DNA of 45,751 nucleotides from Paracamarosporium sp. OC-R06-R3 (lineage: Eukaryota; Ascomycota; Dothideomycetes; Pleosporales; Didymosphaeriaceae). The notes under the pieces are model-generated. The model was given only the letters and a program-made list of their open reading frames with translations. It made no database searches and was not told the origin of the DNA. The stretch is taken from NCBI GenBank assembly GCA_019828545.1, contig JACVRA010000260.1:1-45751 (forward strand). Reading direction: 5' to 3'. Each line of letters starts with the position of its first letter. Position 1 is the first letter of the stretch. Positions 1 to 10,843 of the stretch are shown here, one piece after another. The position numbers and the translations under genes were made by a program.

Positions 1-218
1 AATGCTCAGCTAGCTAGAGTCCATTCAACATTTATATTAATAGGAAGGACCTAAACTGCATAGAAAGCTTTTCTTATATTTAAGTAGAGAATAGAATAGT
101 TAATATACTATTAGCTAGCATTATAAAGAGCCTTATTGCATCTATTTAAATAGCCTATTATTAAACTCAACTAAGATCGGGTGCGCACTAAGCGTCTAGG
201 TTACTTTTAGACAGTGCG

Positions 219-230
219 TATATATATATT
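219..230 (+). promoter_or_regulatory. TATA element upstream of 5S rRNA gene
   Basis: An alternating TA run lies about 20-31 bases before the first base of the 5S gene. Dispersed 5S genes of filamentous ascomycetes such as Neurospora carry a TATA element near -29 in addition to the internal control region, so position and sequence fit. The role is inferred. Confidence 0.6.
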
Positions 231-249
231 GTTTGACATAATTGTCTTC

Positions 250-369
250 ACATACGACCATAGGACACTGAAAATTGGGCTTCCCGTCCGCTCAGCCTTA
301 CACAAGCAGTGTACCGGCGGATTAGTAGTTGCGTGGGTGACCAGCAGCGAATACCCGCTGTTGTATGTT
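250..369 (+). rRNA. 5S ribosomal RNA
   Basis: This is a 120-base 5S rRNA gene transcribed by RNA polymerase III. The ends ACATACGACC and TTGTATGT pair as helix I. The stretch GGGCTTCCCGTCCGCTCAGC and the internal control region around GCGTGGGTGACCAGCAGCGAA are hallmark ascomycete 5S sequences. Helix II/III partners ACACTG and CAGTGT still pair although they differ from other species, which argues for a working gene. T-runs at 368-372 and 382-388 would terminate polymerase III. It stands alone, as expected for 5S genes dispersed in filamentous ascomycetes. The 61-codon open frame that overlaps it is meaningless. Confidence 0.95.
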
Positions 370-388
370 TTTGTCAACGTGTTTTTTT
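368..388 (+). terminator. Pol III terminator T-runs after 5S rRNA
   Basis: Five T residues at 368-372 directly follow the 3' end of the 5S gene and seven more follow at 382-388. Runs of four or more T on the sense strand end polymerase III transcripts. Confidence 0.7.
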
Positions 389-2189
389 GGTCCGCGTAGC
401 GAGTGTGGGTCTTTTCGGCTCAATCACGTTACTATGTAAGTTGAAGCACAGCTTTACATCAAGATCCATCGATCTTCCCATAAGATAGTTGTCTTGCCAT
501 ATCTTACTACAGCTGACCCTGGTGATATACAGCGTGCACTCTGCTTTTTGTACGATGTGTCAACCAACCAATAACTTACCAAACTTCTTTGTGCGACCCC
601 TTTGCGATGAGCTGTTCGAGCATGCTGTAATGCAGTATGCATACAGCCATTGATTAGTGCAACAGCGCATGAGTCAGCAAACCATGTCAACGCCGCATAT
701 TTGAGTGTACAATCACTGGTATATCAGGCTCGGTGGACCACGCAATGGGCAAGGCACCTCTATCAGCAAAGTTTTCCCAATCGCACTGATGAACGCGGCC
801 GGTTTTACCTTCAATATAAATCACTGGCGGATCTGACCAGCTTCGAATGAAATGGTAGTCTGATAATCGGGTCCAGCACGCCAACCCGGCGACCCTTGTA
901 TCGTATGCATAGAAGCAACCTCTCGGGAACATTGTCCCAGTCTGGCTCGATGTGGCGAGTGAACTCCTTTGGACAAGGTGGTTCGCGAAGTTGAACATCA
1001 TCAATAATAGGTGGCTGATTATTGTCCTATAACTGCCATTGTGGAGCAATTCCAGGTTCTACTAAGCCGTCTGAACTGCAAGGAATCGCACTCGAGTTAG
1101 TGTTGAGAAGAGTAAAACCTGCGATATCTGAAGGTGATTGACAGTCTTTTAGAAGACTATTTGATAGTAGGATACGTTTGCTAATGTATCTAAGTCCGAC
1201 TCCTTGCGATGTCCTTGGATTTTGATTAAATGCGGGAAGGCTTTCGATACGACTCTCTTCCGGATTCGTGAGGAGAATAGCCAGGATCAAAACAATGTTA
1301 GAACGACGCAGATACAGGACGTGCGTCTGTGGATCTAGGTAGCGACTCGGAGAGTATGCACAGTATTGGGGACGAGAGGGTTAGAAGGAGAGATATGGTC
1401 GCCAACGCGGTTACTAGCGGGCTGGCTAGTGGCCTCAGTTGGGTACTTGGTGCTACGCCTGTGAACGAGCGCCAGTAGACCTGATAGTAATAAATTGATT
1501 CAAGCATTCATTGGCTAGACCCTGATGCGTTCACGACCCCGCATTGAGCCTGATATCCACGATGCATGGTACCTACTTCCAAAAACTCTGTTTAATATAT
1601 TGATAAACTAACATGATGTCATGACGCGAAATTTGATCTAAATAAACGATACAATGCATGTGTGTCGTCGAAAGCGGTGCCGTTGCCAACGGCTTTTACG
1701 TCGAGTGGCCTCATGTCATACCCTTCTTGTTGAGGCACCGCGCCGTTCTCCGCAGGATAATTGAAGCGGTACATTCATGCGAATCCTCATGCGCATTCTA
1801 GATTTCTTCTCGCCGCGTTACACAGGTCAATCCGTCGCTGCCTCATCACAAACCCCCCATCTTTCTTCGTCTCCCGGGCCACTTACTTACCTTTTATACC
1901 GAGTCTATCCGTTGCACTCACCCTGAATTATCAGGTCCAAACTGATACCTGACTAGGCCAGCGTAAACGCACACTGCACCATCGCAAACCGAGTCCTGCT
2001 GTCTCCTGTGTAACCCTATATCCTACATCTCTGCACCGTCTTCTCCATAGTTCTCCTGACATTACAATCACTACTTCTTCTCTACCTTACCTTCTGCCTC
2101 AATTTCACCTGGATCTCGAACCTGACCCTCAAACCTGACCCTCAAACCTGAACCTCAACCACCCACACAGCCCTCCAACACCCACAACG
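373..2189. other. Intergenic stretch with weak coding-like remnants
   Basis: No intact gene is recognised. On the minus strand, open stretches at 687-1049 and 1027-1290 have ordinary amino-acid composition and may be a decayed gene, but I recognise no family. From about 2100 to 2160 a short direct repeat built on CTGACCCTCAAAC occurs in a pyrimidine-rich leader immediately before the secreted-protein gene; it is probably its 5' untranslated region. Confidence 0.4.
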
Positions 2190-2719
2190 ATGAACCTCCT
2201 CACCCTCCTTGCAACCCTTATCTCGCTCGCCGCCGTGGGCGCCGCCGTCCCAGCGTCCCCAACTTCCACCTCGGCGGGTGCGTTCGCTCGGAACCCGCTT
2301 ATTGGACGTCAGTGGAACCCACCGCCCCCATCCCACACCCCAGGCGCAGTCACCATCACCTTCACCAACGACGACGACTGCGACACCGCCGGCTCGCCGA
2401 TCGTCTTCGCCGGCTGCATCACATTGCCGCGGGGTACGCAACGCCTGCGCGTCACGGGCATCCAGGGCGACTTGCGGTATGATTCACGTACGCAACCCCA
2501 TGTCTCATTTGCTTTCTCCTAGTTCCTTTCTTTCTGGCTGCCAGACGCGTAGAAAAAGCAAGGTGCTAACGGAGCGTAGTTCGGGTATACTCGTCGCCTA
2601 ATTGCTCCGGCCCATGGACGCTCGAGCCCGCGCTCACGTGTGCGGGCGAGGGCGGCCACGGGTGCCCGTGCAGCAACGTCGAGAATTTTGAGAGCATCGA
2701 GGTTGTGGTGGATTGGTAG
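2190..2719 (+). CDS. Small cysteine-rich secreted protein
   Basis: Two exons, 2190-2487 and 2580-2719, join across a 92-base GT-AG intron with the branch point GCTAAC 9 bases before the acceptor, giving 145 residues. Residues 1-19 (MNLLTLLATLISLAAVGAA) form a clear signal peptide. The mature part has six cysteines: DDDC, FAGC, NCSG, TCAG and the pair GCPC, so up to three disulfides. Exon 2 stays open in the joined frame up to the stop after VVVDW, which supports the splice. The family is not recognised. Size, secretion signal and even cysteine number fit the effector-like or secreted-stress class, but that role is inference. A CT-rich leader precedes the start, as is common in highly expressed fungal genes. 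Confidence 0.75.
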
Positions 2720-2979
2720 ACGGCTGCAGCTTCGAGCTTGGGGAAGTTTCCCCTCTTTCCTGGGCTTCAGTTTGAAGGGTGTGCTCACCAATGCAGGAGC
2801 GCTGGCTCTGGATGTGCAGCAAGGTACTATAGCAATGCGAACGTAAGGATGGATGAATGGATGGATGGGATCGAGGAAGTATGGCGACCTATCTACATGT
2901 ACATTTGCGCGTTCATTGTTCCTCTGTATGAATGTCATATGTTTCAAAAAGGACAGGGACCTGTACCCCCAGGTGCTAA

Positions 2980-3510
2980 AAACAGAATTCGTAGCGAGCA
3001 TCGTAATGTCCCCGATCGATAGACAAACCTCATAACAGAAGCCCATAATAAATGCTTGTAAGATGTCAAAAGCTTCGAGCAGAGCGGGAACGTTCAAAAC
3101 ACCACTATTCCTTAGGTAAGGTAGAGAGTCTTCTAGATTTAGCAGAGTCACAGAAGGGTTCGGGTCTTAAATGATATCCGCTAGAACATTTAGTATATCT
3201 TTAGCTTCTAATGATAAGACTGATTTAATACCCTTCGTAATTATTGGGGCTCGTAAAGTCGAAAATCCTAGAGCCTAAATAATCTTAACAAACTTAGTTT
3301 CAACTCTAGCATTATCAGATCTATTAATAGCAAGCTCACGTACGTTCTTAAGTTCGTAGAAGAAATTAGGCATATCCCGCAGCTGTTTTATAGCTACAGT
3401 TAAACACATGCCTTTTCCAGCAGCAGCTCCTTCTTTCCAAGCTAGCCGGCATCTATTGGCCACTAATCTTGATATCGGAACTGGTGAAGATGTCTCTTCT
3501 GGCTAAGTAA
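2980..3510 (-). pseudogene. Decayed fungal protein of unknown function
   Basis: One minus-strand frame reads coherently across two stop codons: a basic/helical segment (RLVANRCRLAWKEGAAAGKG, then TVAIKQLRDMPNFFYEL), a stop after KFVKII, a further segment to VLADII, a second stop, then LLNLEDSLPYLRNSGVLNVP and a hydrophobic helix with QAFIMGFCYE. Because the same frame resumes after each stop, these look like nonsense mutations and not a chance open frame. A third stop lies just upstream at about 3515. The region is A+T-rich compared with its neighbours. No domain is named with confidence. No start codon or 3' end could be fixed. Confidence 0.5.
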
Positions 3511-3530
3511 GAGAAATGGTTGTTGACAGG

Positions 3531-4237
3531 TCTCTGTGAATTTTCAGTGTCTTGGCAGATTGTTCTCTACTATTAGCAAACACTGGCGCTGGGCTATATC
3601 AAGCGACAGACTGTAGTCGTAGTGGGCGCTGGACCGAAGTTCTCGACATAGAGTAACGATGGGATATCGGTCCTGAACGATTCTGTGTCAGCCTCGTTCG
3701 ACATGCGTGCACTTGTCCTGATTGCTAACCTAACATTACTCATCAATTTTTTAGAGAGTGGAGTTTCTACTCAAGTTCCGAGAAGCGATGGATAACAGTA
3801 GAAAGACGATTTAGAATACGTCAAGAGGTGCCCAGGGTGTAGATCACGTGATCGGTTATGCGCCCTGGCGCGAGGCTGACGGCTAACTACCAGCGCGCTT
3901 GTACTACGCCGTGCAGATGAATGCGTAACGACCATACGATAGCCTGCGAGGTATTCTGTAAGCGAAAGCAACATCTTGGCCATCGGGTAAGCAGAGGTAT
4001 TAAAAGCCCGAGACTTCTGACTGCCTTGAGTGGCGACTATATTACCGTGTCGCCGACCAAAAGGCCGGACTGTGGGTTTGATGACAACCGGATAAATCGT
4101 CTTGGCAGTGCAACGTCGTACAGGGCTGAGCCTGCGCTGACTAAGAATCGACCTAGCTACCATAGGTAGGTGTCAAGAAGTAGGTGCTGCCAGCCCCCAG
4201 CACGACAATAACTTTGCCTCTTGACGCAATCCAGAGT
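3531..4237. other. No recognisable gene
   Basis: Open frames here (for example 3771-4163 on the minus strand) lack start context, introns or recognisable motifs. The end of the stretch presumably holds the promoter and leader of the gene starting at 4238. Confidence 0.4.
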
Positions 4238-5373
4238 ATGGCGATATTACCTGTTCGCCTATGGAGATTTTTCCACCGGCCGAAGAATACAGCAGCCGAA
4301 TTCCAAGAGTGGTTCCAGAACATCACCCAAGGTACGAAACACAAGGTATCTATCTGTACACCAATGCCTTTGGTCGACTAATCAAATACAGACGGTATAA
4401 GGAATCAGTTCCTTGCTTATTTTGAGGAGGGAAATGAATGTTGGGACCCACTCTGCCCCAAAGCCGACCGCGAGTACTTTGACGAGCGCATAGCCGGCCT
4501 CGTTGCTGCTTCCGATGATGAGATCCCGCTCACCTCGATCATTGACAACCTCTCACAAGCCCACCCTTCCAAAGCTGATGTTATACAATCCATAGCTCCA
4601 ATGCTTGAGGGATTAATTGTAGCCTACGCTTCCTTTCCATTCTCGACCCCCGTTACACTTACAAAAGATGCCTTATGTCGCGCAATGATATTACTGACGG
4701 AACGGGGCGAGTCGTGTTGGCGTCAAGGCAGGTCGAAGGGAAGCAAGCAGCAAATCCGCCCGCGTCCTGAAAAAAGGCAACTATCATTTCTTTACTCGGC
4801 GTTGGTGCGTCCACCCACTGGAGCTCCAACACAGGACGACGTTCTTGATGTTATATGCAAGACTGCGTATCCTTGCGATGTAATGGGATATACCATAATC
4901 AATGGCGATAACTGGCTCGATCGCCACCATTACGCCGATTTTGTACCACTGGCTGAGCGACTAGAACCTGTACAAGATGCGCAACCCCTGGAGCCACTAC
5001 CTGCCTCACAAATACAGCTTCTACAAACCTTTGTTTCGGCCTTTACACCTCCATATTGTAAAGAGCCGGTGTATCCTGGGTTTAGATATAGCGAGAGTAT
5101 AGATGAGGAGGAGTTCATTACTTGGGCGACAGAGGTATGTGAAGTTCTGTAGACGCTTTCCGCTTGTGCTAATATCAGGTAGATAAGGCTACTTTTCTGT
5201 TTACACCAGCTTTTCAAGGTCTATCTCCCACCTCGGGGCGGGCGTTTCGGATAGGCGACATGGATCTGCTACCCACTGAAGAGTTTTGTGGACGGGATAC
5301 CCGCGAGACGCACGGCATAATTGAGAGAGTTGGCTTTGTGGTAACCCCGTCTGTAATAGGCGCTATAAGATAG
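4238..5373 (+). CDS. Conserved fungal protein, possibly TLDc/RTC5-like N-terminal region
   Basis: Three exons (4238-4331, 4392-5134, 5179-5373) give 343 residues. Intron 1 is GTACGA...CTAATCAAATACAG (60 bases). Intron 2 is GTATGT...TGCTAATATCAG (44 bases), and its removal avoids a stop and extends the frame by 64 codons. The start MAILPVRLWRFF has A at -3 and G at +4. The protein is soluble and mostly helical; a hydrophobic segment near LTKDALCRAMILLTERGE and the stretch FLFTPAFQGLS near the end recall the region before the TLDc domain of fungal RTC5-type proteins. The TLDc domain itself is not seen, so the gene may be 3'-truncated. The assignment is weak; splice structure is the stronger evidence. 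Confidence 0.55.
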
Positions 5374-5600
5374 AGAATGACCTTTTGAGTCGTAGCTCTC
5401 AACAATGATACCCTTATCAGTCGTGTCAAATCACATGACAAAATAGAGAATGTACCGTCATACTGCCACCTCTATGATGGAAGAAAGAACAAAACACAAT
5501 AAACGTGACCGATTTATTCGAAGCCATGGAATCGCTCGTATCTCTCGGCCCAAGGCGTCTCTCGATCTACAATGGGTATTTCACTCCATCACGCCTATTG

Positions 5601-6923
5601 TCAGGAATTGGACCTGACGGGCACCTGGAGATCCTGTTCGGAGCCACATGAAACAGTCGATTTACCTTTGATGTTACTCCTAAGGAAAAAGTGAGAACAG
5701 TTGTTGTTCACGTTCTCGGGATACCGGATGACATGAGATACGGCCGTTGATTTGCAAGTAGCCGGGTCACCGCGGAGCCACATGAGGCGAGGTAAATCGT
5801 CGAAGCCTTCTCGCCAGCTGTGAAATGAGACTTTATCAGTCAACCATTCGCATGAGCCTTCCACTTTGTTGTCCGAGAGTGTGGAGAGCTCAGCTTCAGG
5901 CCGCTCTAGGTGACCGAGATATTCCGACAGTCGTTTTATGTCATTTTGATGTTCTTCACGTCGCATGGAGAACCACGTGTTTTCGATCGATGTTATAGCC
6001 GAGTTGAAGGCGTTACGAAGGGTAAGGTAGTTGCTGTCAGAAGGACCATCGAACTTGCAAACATGACGATGATCTGCATTCAGGAGCTGAACTCTTTCAC
6101 CTGGAAGTCCTAGAATAGCGAAGTCCTTTTCAACTGTGAGACGAAGGGAGGTTCCAACGGTTGCAAAAAATGACCATAGCTGAACATCGTGATAAACGTG
6201 ACGGAACTGATCATTGATAGTGTGGGTCGCTTCTGAATTTGGTACCAGGTTGTCCACGTATGCTTTGGCACCATGTGTTCCAGAAAGTTGCAGTAAGTTG
6301 CGAAGTAGAAGCGCACTATCAGATCCACGATGAGGTGTTGCGAGGAAAAACATGCTGTATATGCGCGCTGCTAATTTCTGATAATTTGGGTCTTGCTTGG
6401 CGAGTATGAGGACCTTCTTGACCACTATTCCACCCATGCTATGAGCCACAAAGATGATTGGAGTGTCATTATCATCTCCGCCAGCGGAAGGCGAAGCGTA
6501 AATCTCTGCCAGTAAGGCTTGACCGAAATCGTGTACCTTCACTGAGCTGGCCTTTCTTGTGCCCCATTCTGAACTGTAACCGAAAGTGTGGATTCGGACG
6601 TTCCGGAAGTGAGGTTCTAGCGGCAGCCACGCTTGAGGCCAGAAGTGAGCTGGATTGGGTGTTTTGCTCCATGTCTTCCTCGAACCGCCTCGGAGACCGT
6701 GCAGGAAGATGAAGTCAATCAGCGCCTCTGCAGGTTCGTGTAGGGCAGTAAGACCATAATAACCGCGAACCGCTTCTTTTGACTCCGTGCTAGCATGGCG
6801 ACTCGACAGACTGAGCGTAGTGAACTGCCGATGAAGGAAAGACGAGGCCTCGAGATCTTTTCGCGGCGCCTATCAAATTTCAGTTCATGTTACCGCGCCG
6901 CTACCCGATGCTAAACTGACCAT
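5601..6923 (-). CDS. SesB-type alpha/beta hydrolase fused to truncated NACHT (NLR-like)
   Basis: The only way found to give the frame an ATG is a 10-codon first exon (6894-6923) spliced over a 69-base intron (6825-6893, GTAACA...GGCAG) to the long exon 5601-6824, making 417 residues. Residues about 30-270 are a DUF676/PGAP1-like hydrolase of the SesB kind: FIFLHGLRGGSRKTW, the nucleophile elbow AHSMGG (Ser139) and NADHRHVCKF (catalytic His region). Then comes the linker typical of fungal NLRs (GSCEWLTDKVSF) and a Walker A position that reads GDPATCKST at about 362-370 where GxPGTGKST is usual. The frame ends 40 residues later, so most of the NACHT domain and any repeat domain are absent. Family role: effector plus nucleotide-switch receptor in fungal immunity/incompatibility. 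It is either a hydrolase-only derivative or a pseudogene remnant. Confidence 0.7.
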
Positions 6924-7614
6924 CTTGTGCGTCGCCCGGCACCCTACAGCAACACTTCACACTCAGTAGCCAGCCTCGCTGCAAGGCTGAGGTAAGGTTG
7001 GTTACATTCGATAGTGCAGCGGGGAAAGAGCGGGATCCAAGCAGTCACGCGGGCACTCTTGCTGTTGCAGTCAGGCGTCTGAAGTGAACATTAACTAGGG
7101 ATTCAGAGTGTGAGTGTTAGAAGTCTGGGTTGGGTCCCTCGGCAAGAGTACCTCGGGGGTTCTGCAGGAAGCTGAAGAGGGCACTGAACCGTAGCTCGTA
7201 TCCAGGTCAAAGCTCACTTTCCGTGTGTAACGTATCGAAGGTAAAGATGTATATCGTTAGCCTCGCAGTTGGACCAATCGAGGCAAAGTGTCGCTACGGC
7301 TCGGCGCTACTGGGGTTGGGGCGAGCAGGTGCATACACTCTCCCTATGTAACTTAATTCGAGAGCCCGACCCCGCCCCCATGGCCTGACATTTGCCTTGT
7401 CGATCTTGTGCTCCTGGTTCCGTCGTCGCACGTTTTTGGCTTACCGGTTCCTAGCTTGATGTGCTGTGGCATCTAGCCGATGTATCAGCCGTATATATGG
7501 ACAACGGCTCTTTGTAACAGGTCCATGGTCGACTCTGTGACCTTAAAACATAGCCTTCCCGAAATCCTTCATCTTCCCTCACGAATCATCGCTTCACTTT
7601 TGGACGTCTCCGTC
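6924..7614. other. No recognisable gene
   Basis: Between the minus-strand NLR-like gene and the plus-strand kinase pseudogene. I see no domain, RNA or repeat. It should contain the divergent promoters of both. Confidence 0.4.
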
Positions 7615-8667
7615 ATGTCTACCAATCGGGCTGAGGCTTACGCGCTCAAGATGCAGCGCGAGCGCAAGGCAAATCCTATTACAATCAATCACCTGGATCC
7701 GGCTGTCATAGAAGGTTCATGTGAAGTCGTTGTATAAAGCTTTTCACGTTTACTAGACCAGTGCTGCCTGATGGGGCTGAAATAGTTACCATCATCCCTT
7801 CTGGGGCAAGTGCGTGGTGAAAAACCTTTCGCATCGACACAAGGCTGAAGGACGGGAAATTGAAGCCCTACTTCATCAAAGTTGGTATCTGATCACTGAA
7901 GACATGATCGTAAAACGCTGATCCTTTCTTTAGTACGAGACAGGGGAAGTGGGCGAACGTATGATGGAAGGCGCATATTCTTCTGATAAAGCGTATTCAG
8001 AGTTCGCCTCGGGCCACATACCAGAGCCTATAGGCTTTGGAGAATTCAAAGAGGATCCTGATACCTGGTTCTACGTGAGCGATTTCCACGACATGGTGGA
8101 CGAACTGCGTGATGTCAAGGACTTCGTAAATATTGTCTCGAAAGTCTATCGCGCAAGCATGGGAAAATCCCCCACTGGGAAGTTCGGTTTCGCAGTACCA
8201 ACACGCCTTGCCAATATCCCTAACGATAACTCCTGGAAGGATAGCTGGGAAACCTACTTCACACAACTGATGAAGGCCATGTAATCGAGAAACAGACCTA
8301 AGGTGAAGATAAAGAACTGGAACGTCTGTTTGATGCATTTTGCAACAAAGTTATACCGAGACTTCTCTGGCCCCTGGAAACAGGCGGGCGCTCTATTAAG
8401 CCCTGCTTGATTCACTCTGATCTCTAGCCTGGTAATGTTATGTCGGATGCGGGTACTAGGGAAGTCATCATGTTCGATTCTTAAGCCTTTTAGGGTTACA
8501 ATGAGGCTGAACTAGGGCCCTGGCGCGCACCGCACTACAGGCTGGGCAAGCCGTACCTTAAGCAATATCAGAAGGTCATAGGAATGTCTGAGCCGTACGC
8601 AGACTAGGATGACCGAAACGCCCTTTATGCCTTGTGCGCACCTTCCGTCTCTTGGATCGCCATTTAA
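7615..8667 (+). pseudogene. Fructosamine/ketosamine-3-kinase family pseudogene (copy 1)
   Basis: Exons 7615-7714, 7762-7880 and 7934 onward follow the same intron phases as the neighbouring paralogue, and the second exon is 119 bases in both. Recognisable pieces: LPDGAEIVTI, GERMMEGAYS, KSPTGKFGFAVPT, DSWETYFTQL, KVIPRLLWPLETGGRSIKPC and IHSDL-stop-PGN, the remains of the catalytic HGDLWxGN motif. At least six in-frame stops break it, several where tryptophan or glutamine is expected (the HGDLW site, FDS-x-AF-x-GYNE, YAD-x-DDRNALY), and a frame change occurs near 8284. The family phosphorylates ketosamines on glycated proteins or small amines. This copy cannot make a full kinase. Confidence 0.85.
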
Positions 8668-9055
8668 GGCTGACCGCTGCGCTTAGACGTTATGGAAGGG
8701 TATTAGGAACGACATTATTTCGGAGTTGTCTGTGGAGGTGTCTGTGGAAGGAATGCAAGGCTCTGCAGCCTGCATGAAATGTTTAACTGCCACCTTACCT
8801 GTTGAGCCGTAACTCCTCACTATTCTTACCAAACTATACCTTTGCAATATTAGTAAAGGTACAGCATTTAGTGCGCAGCTCTGCTGTGGTACCGACTCAC
8901 TAGGGTCCCACACTGAGCTAACACCAACTCGTTTAGACGTTATGACTTCCTTGTCTCTGCACTCTATCCTAACGAGATCAAATTTCGTCAGATGTACGTT
9001 TCTTGTATGGAGCTTGTAAAGCAGACATACTAACAAGAAAAGAGCCAAACGCGAG
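8668..9055. other. Spacer between the two kinase copies
   Basis: The minus-strand open frame 8683-9102 has no recognisable motif and overlaps the start of the second kinase gene. Nothing else is seen; it presumably holds the promoter of copy 2. Confidence 0.4.
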
Positions 9056-10389
9056 ATGCGAGCATTAGTAGAAAAAATCCCTGACGGGCTGCAAGAGGAC
9101 ACAAAGCAGTCAGTGCAAGATCAAGTAGATAACACGGAACGCATCAAGGACCTTCAGCTGGATGCGAAGATTACCGCTGGTGAGGCTGTCTGAGGGGCTC
9201 TCGTCAAGGTCATCGTAATGTTGATAGCAATGATTAGCGCTCCCCCACGGGGCTGAATTGATAGCTGCACGAGCATACGGAGTAAGCAATTGGAATACGA
9301 CAGCCTACATCGATTCTCAACTCGATAATGCTGAAGTCACGCGCTGGTTTTTGAAGGTATCCAATACAATGCAAGCAGTCCGTTCACATCTAACTTTTCT
9401 CAGCTTGCCGCAGGGGACCGTGGGCGCGGGATGATGAAGGGAGAGTTCGAGTCTATGACCGAGATATGCAAGATCATGCCTTCCTTAGCACCCCGTCCTA
9501 TCTGCTGGGGATCATGCAATGATTCGAATCGTCACTTCTTCATGTGCGAATTTCACGATCTCGACCTCAACCCGGTCTCGGTGGAGGATTTCGCGAAATT
9601 GCTCGCAGAACTTCATATGAAGGGCACTTCCTCCAACAACATGTTCGGATTTCACGTCAATACGTTCAATGGACAGCTTGAACAAGATAATACCTGGACC
9701 TCGTCTTGGGAGACATTCCTCTCCAATGGCATCCGAGACATGCTAGCCCTAGAGGAAGCTGCTCGTGGTCCAAGCGAAGAACTCAAGGTGCTCTCCGCAT
9801 CATCGTTCCGACAGGTTATACCCAGGCTCCTTCGTCCTCTCGAAACGGAAGGCAGGTCAGTGAAGCCTAGTCTTCTTCATGGTGATCTTTGGATAGGCAA
9901 CATTGCCACCAAAAAGGCAACTGGTCAGCCGATTATCTTTGACTCCTCAGCCTCCTACGGACATCATGAATGTAAGCCAAGCCGCTATGATGAGCGTGAC
10001 GTGTTGTTACGACGTTGCTGATAACACAGATGATCTGAGTCCAATCAGGACATTGGACAACGACTGGAGCCGATCCTGCTTTGAGGAATACCACAAGCAC
10101 ATGCCGAAGGATGAGCCTGTGGAGGACTGGGAAGCGCGCAACGCTCTGTACTCATTGTACGTTAGCCACATTGCAGAGTTGCTTATAACTAACACTGAAC
10201 AGGCGTAACCTCATAATTGACTCTACCCTGTACCCTACGGACGAGACATACCGGAATACGTAGGTTTGATCTCTCTCAGTGTGGCCTGTCTTTATGTTGA
10301 CCAATTAGTCTTGTTGCAGGAATGCAGAAACTAGTCCAGCAATTTTCGAGCGGAGAAGTTTCGTGAGCCCCATAATCTCAGCCCACTGA
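9056..10389 (+). CDS. Fructosamine/ketosamine-3-kinase family protein (copy 2)
   Basis: Six exons: 9056-9179, 9238-9356, 9404-9971, 10030-10156, 10203-10259, 10320-10389. All introns are 46-60 bases with GT-AG ends and matching phases; the third is GTAAGC...GCTGATAACACAG. The protein follows the family order: LPHGAELIAARAYGVSNW, GRGMMKGEFESM, FMCEFHDLD, NMFGFHVNTFNG, VIPRLLRPLETEGRS, the catalytic loop LLHGDLWIGN and the metal site IIFDSSASYGHHE, all preserved. The expected reaction is ATP-dependent phosphorylation of glycated amines in the cytosol. Copy 1 directly upstream shares exon layout, so they arose by tandem duplication. The last exon is uncertain: a family-like tail (MQKLVQQFSSGE) lies one base out of the modelled frame, so the 3' end may be frameshifted or spliced differently. 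A roughly 40-residue N-terminal extension is unusual. Confidence 0.75.
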
Positions 10390-10843
10390 GATAAGGATTA
10401 ACTGGAATTGGTTTGGTGCGTCGGCATGTGGTGGGCGATCAAGCCTCGTACCATGTTGTGTCATGGTCAAAATCCTCAGCCTCGTTCGTTCGAATGAACG
10501 ATTGGGCTCTACATCCCGCACATTAGCCTGAGTTTACGTAAGATTAATTGCACCATGTGTTATCGCTTGGATCCTGTCTTGTCATACGTCCAGTGAATGA
10601 GGCTCTGCAATAAATCAGCAGCATGCGGGAAGCTGTATCCACGGCCAGCCTGGGTGAAGTCTATATGATGGGGCATAAACTATCAAGGCTGCGAATAACG
10701 AGTGATCGAGACAATTTGAGTGATAGTGACTTCGCTAAGCACAACGGTAAAAATATCGCCTGCAACACAGCGGCTGATGGATTTATGGCGGACCTACACC
10801 GTTGGCGGCTCGACGCTACTACCAGTTTTCATTTCGGAGACGA
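10390..10843. other. No recognisable gene
   Basis: A 75-codon open frame (10623-10850) lacks any motif. The stretch probably carries the promoter of the MFS transporter. Confidence 0.4.

Noticed and set aside
214..399. 61-codon open frame
   Set aside because: It lies within the 5S rRNA gene and is a by-product of that sequence.
2142..2441. Minus-strand open frame antisense to the secreted protein
   Set aside because: GC-rich shadow of the signal-peptide exon; no start context or motif.
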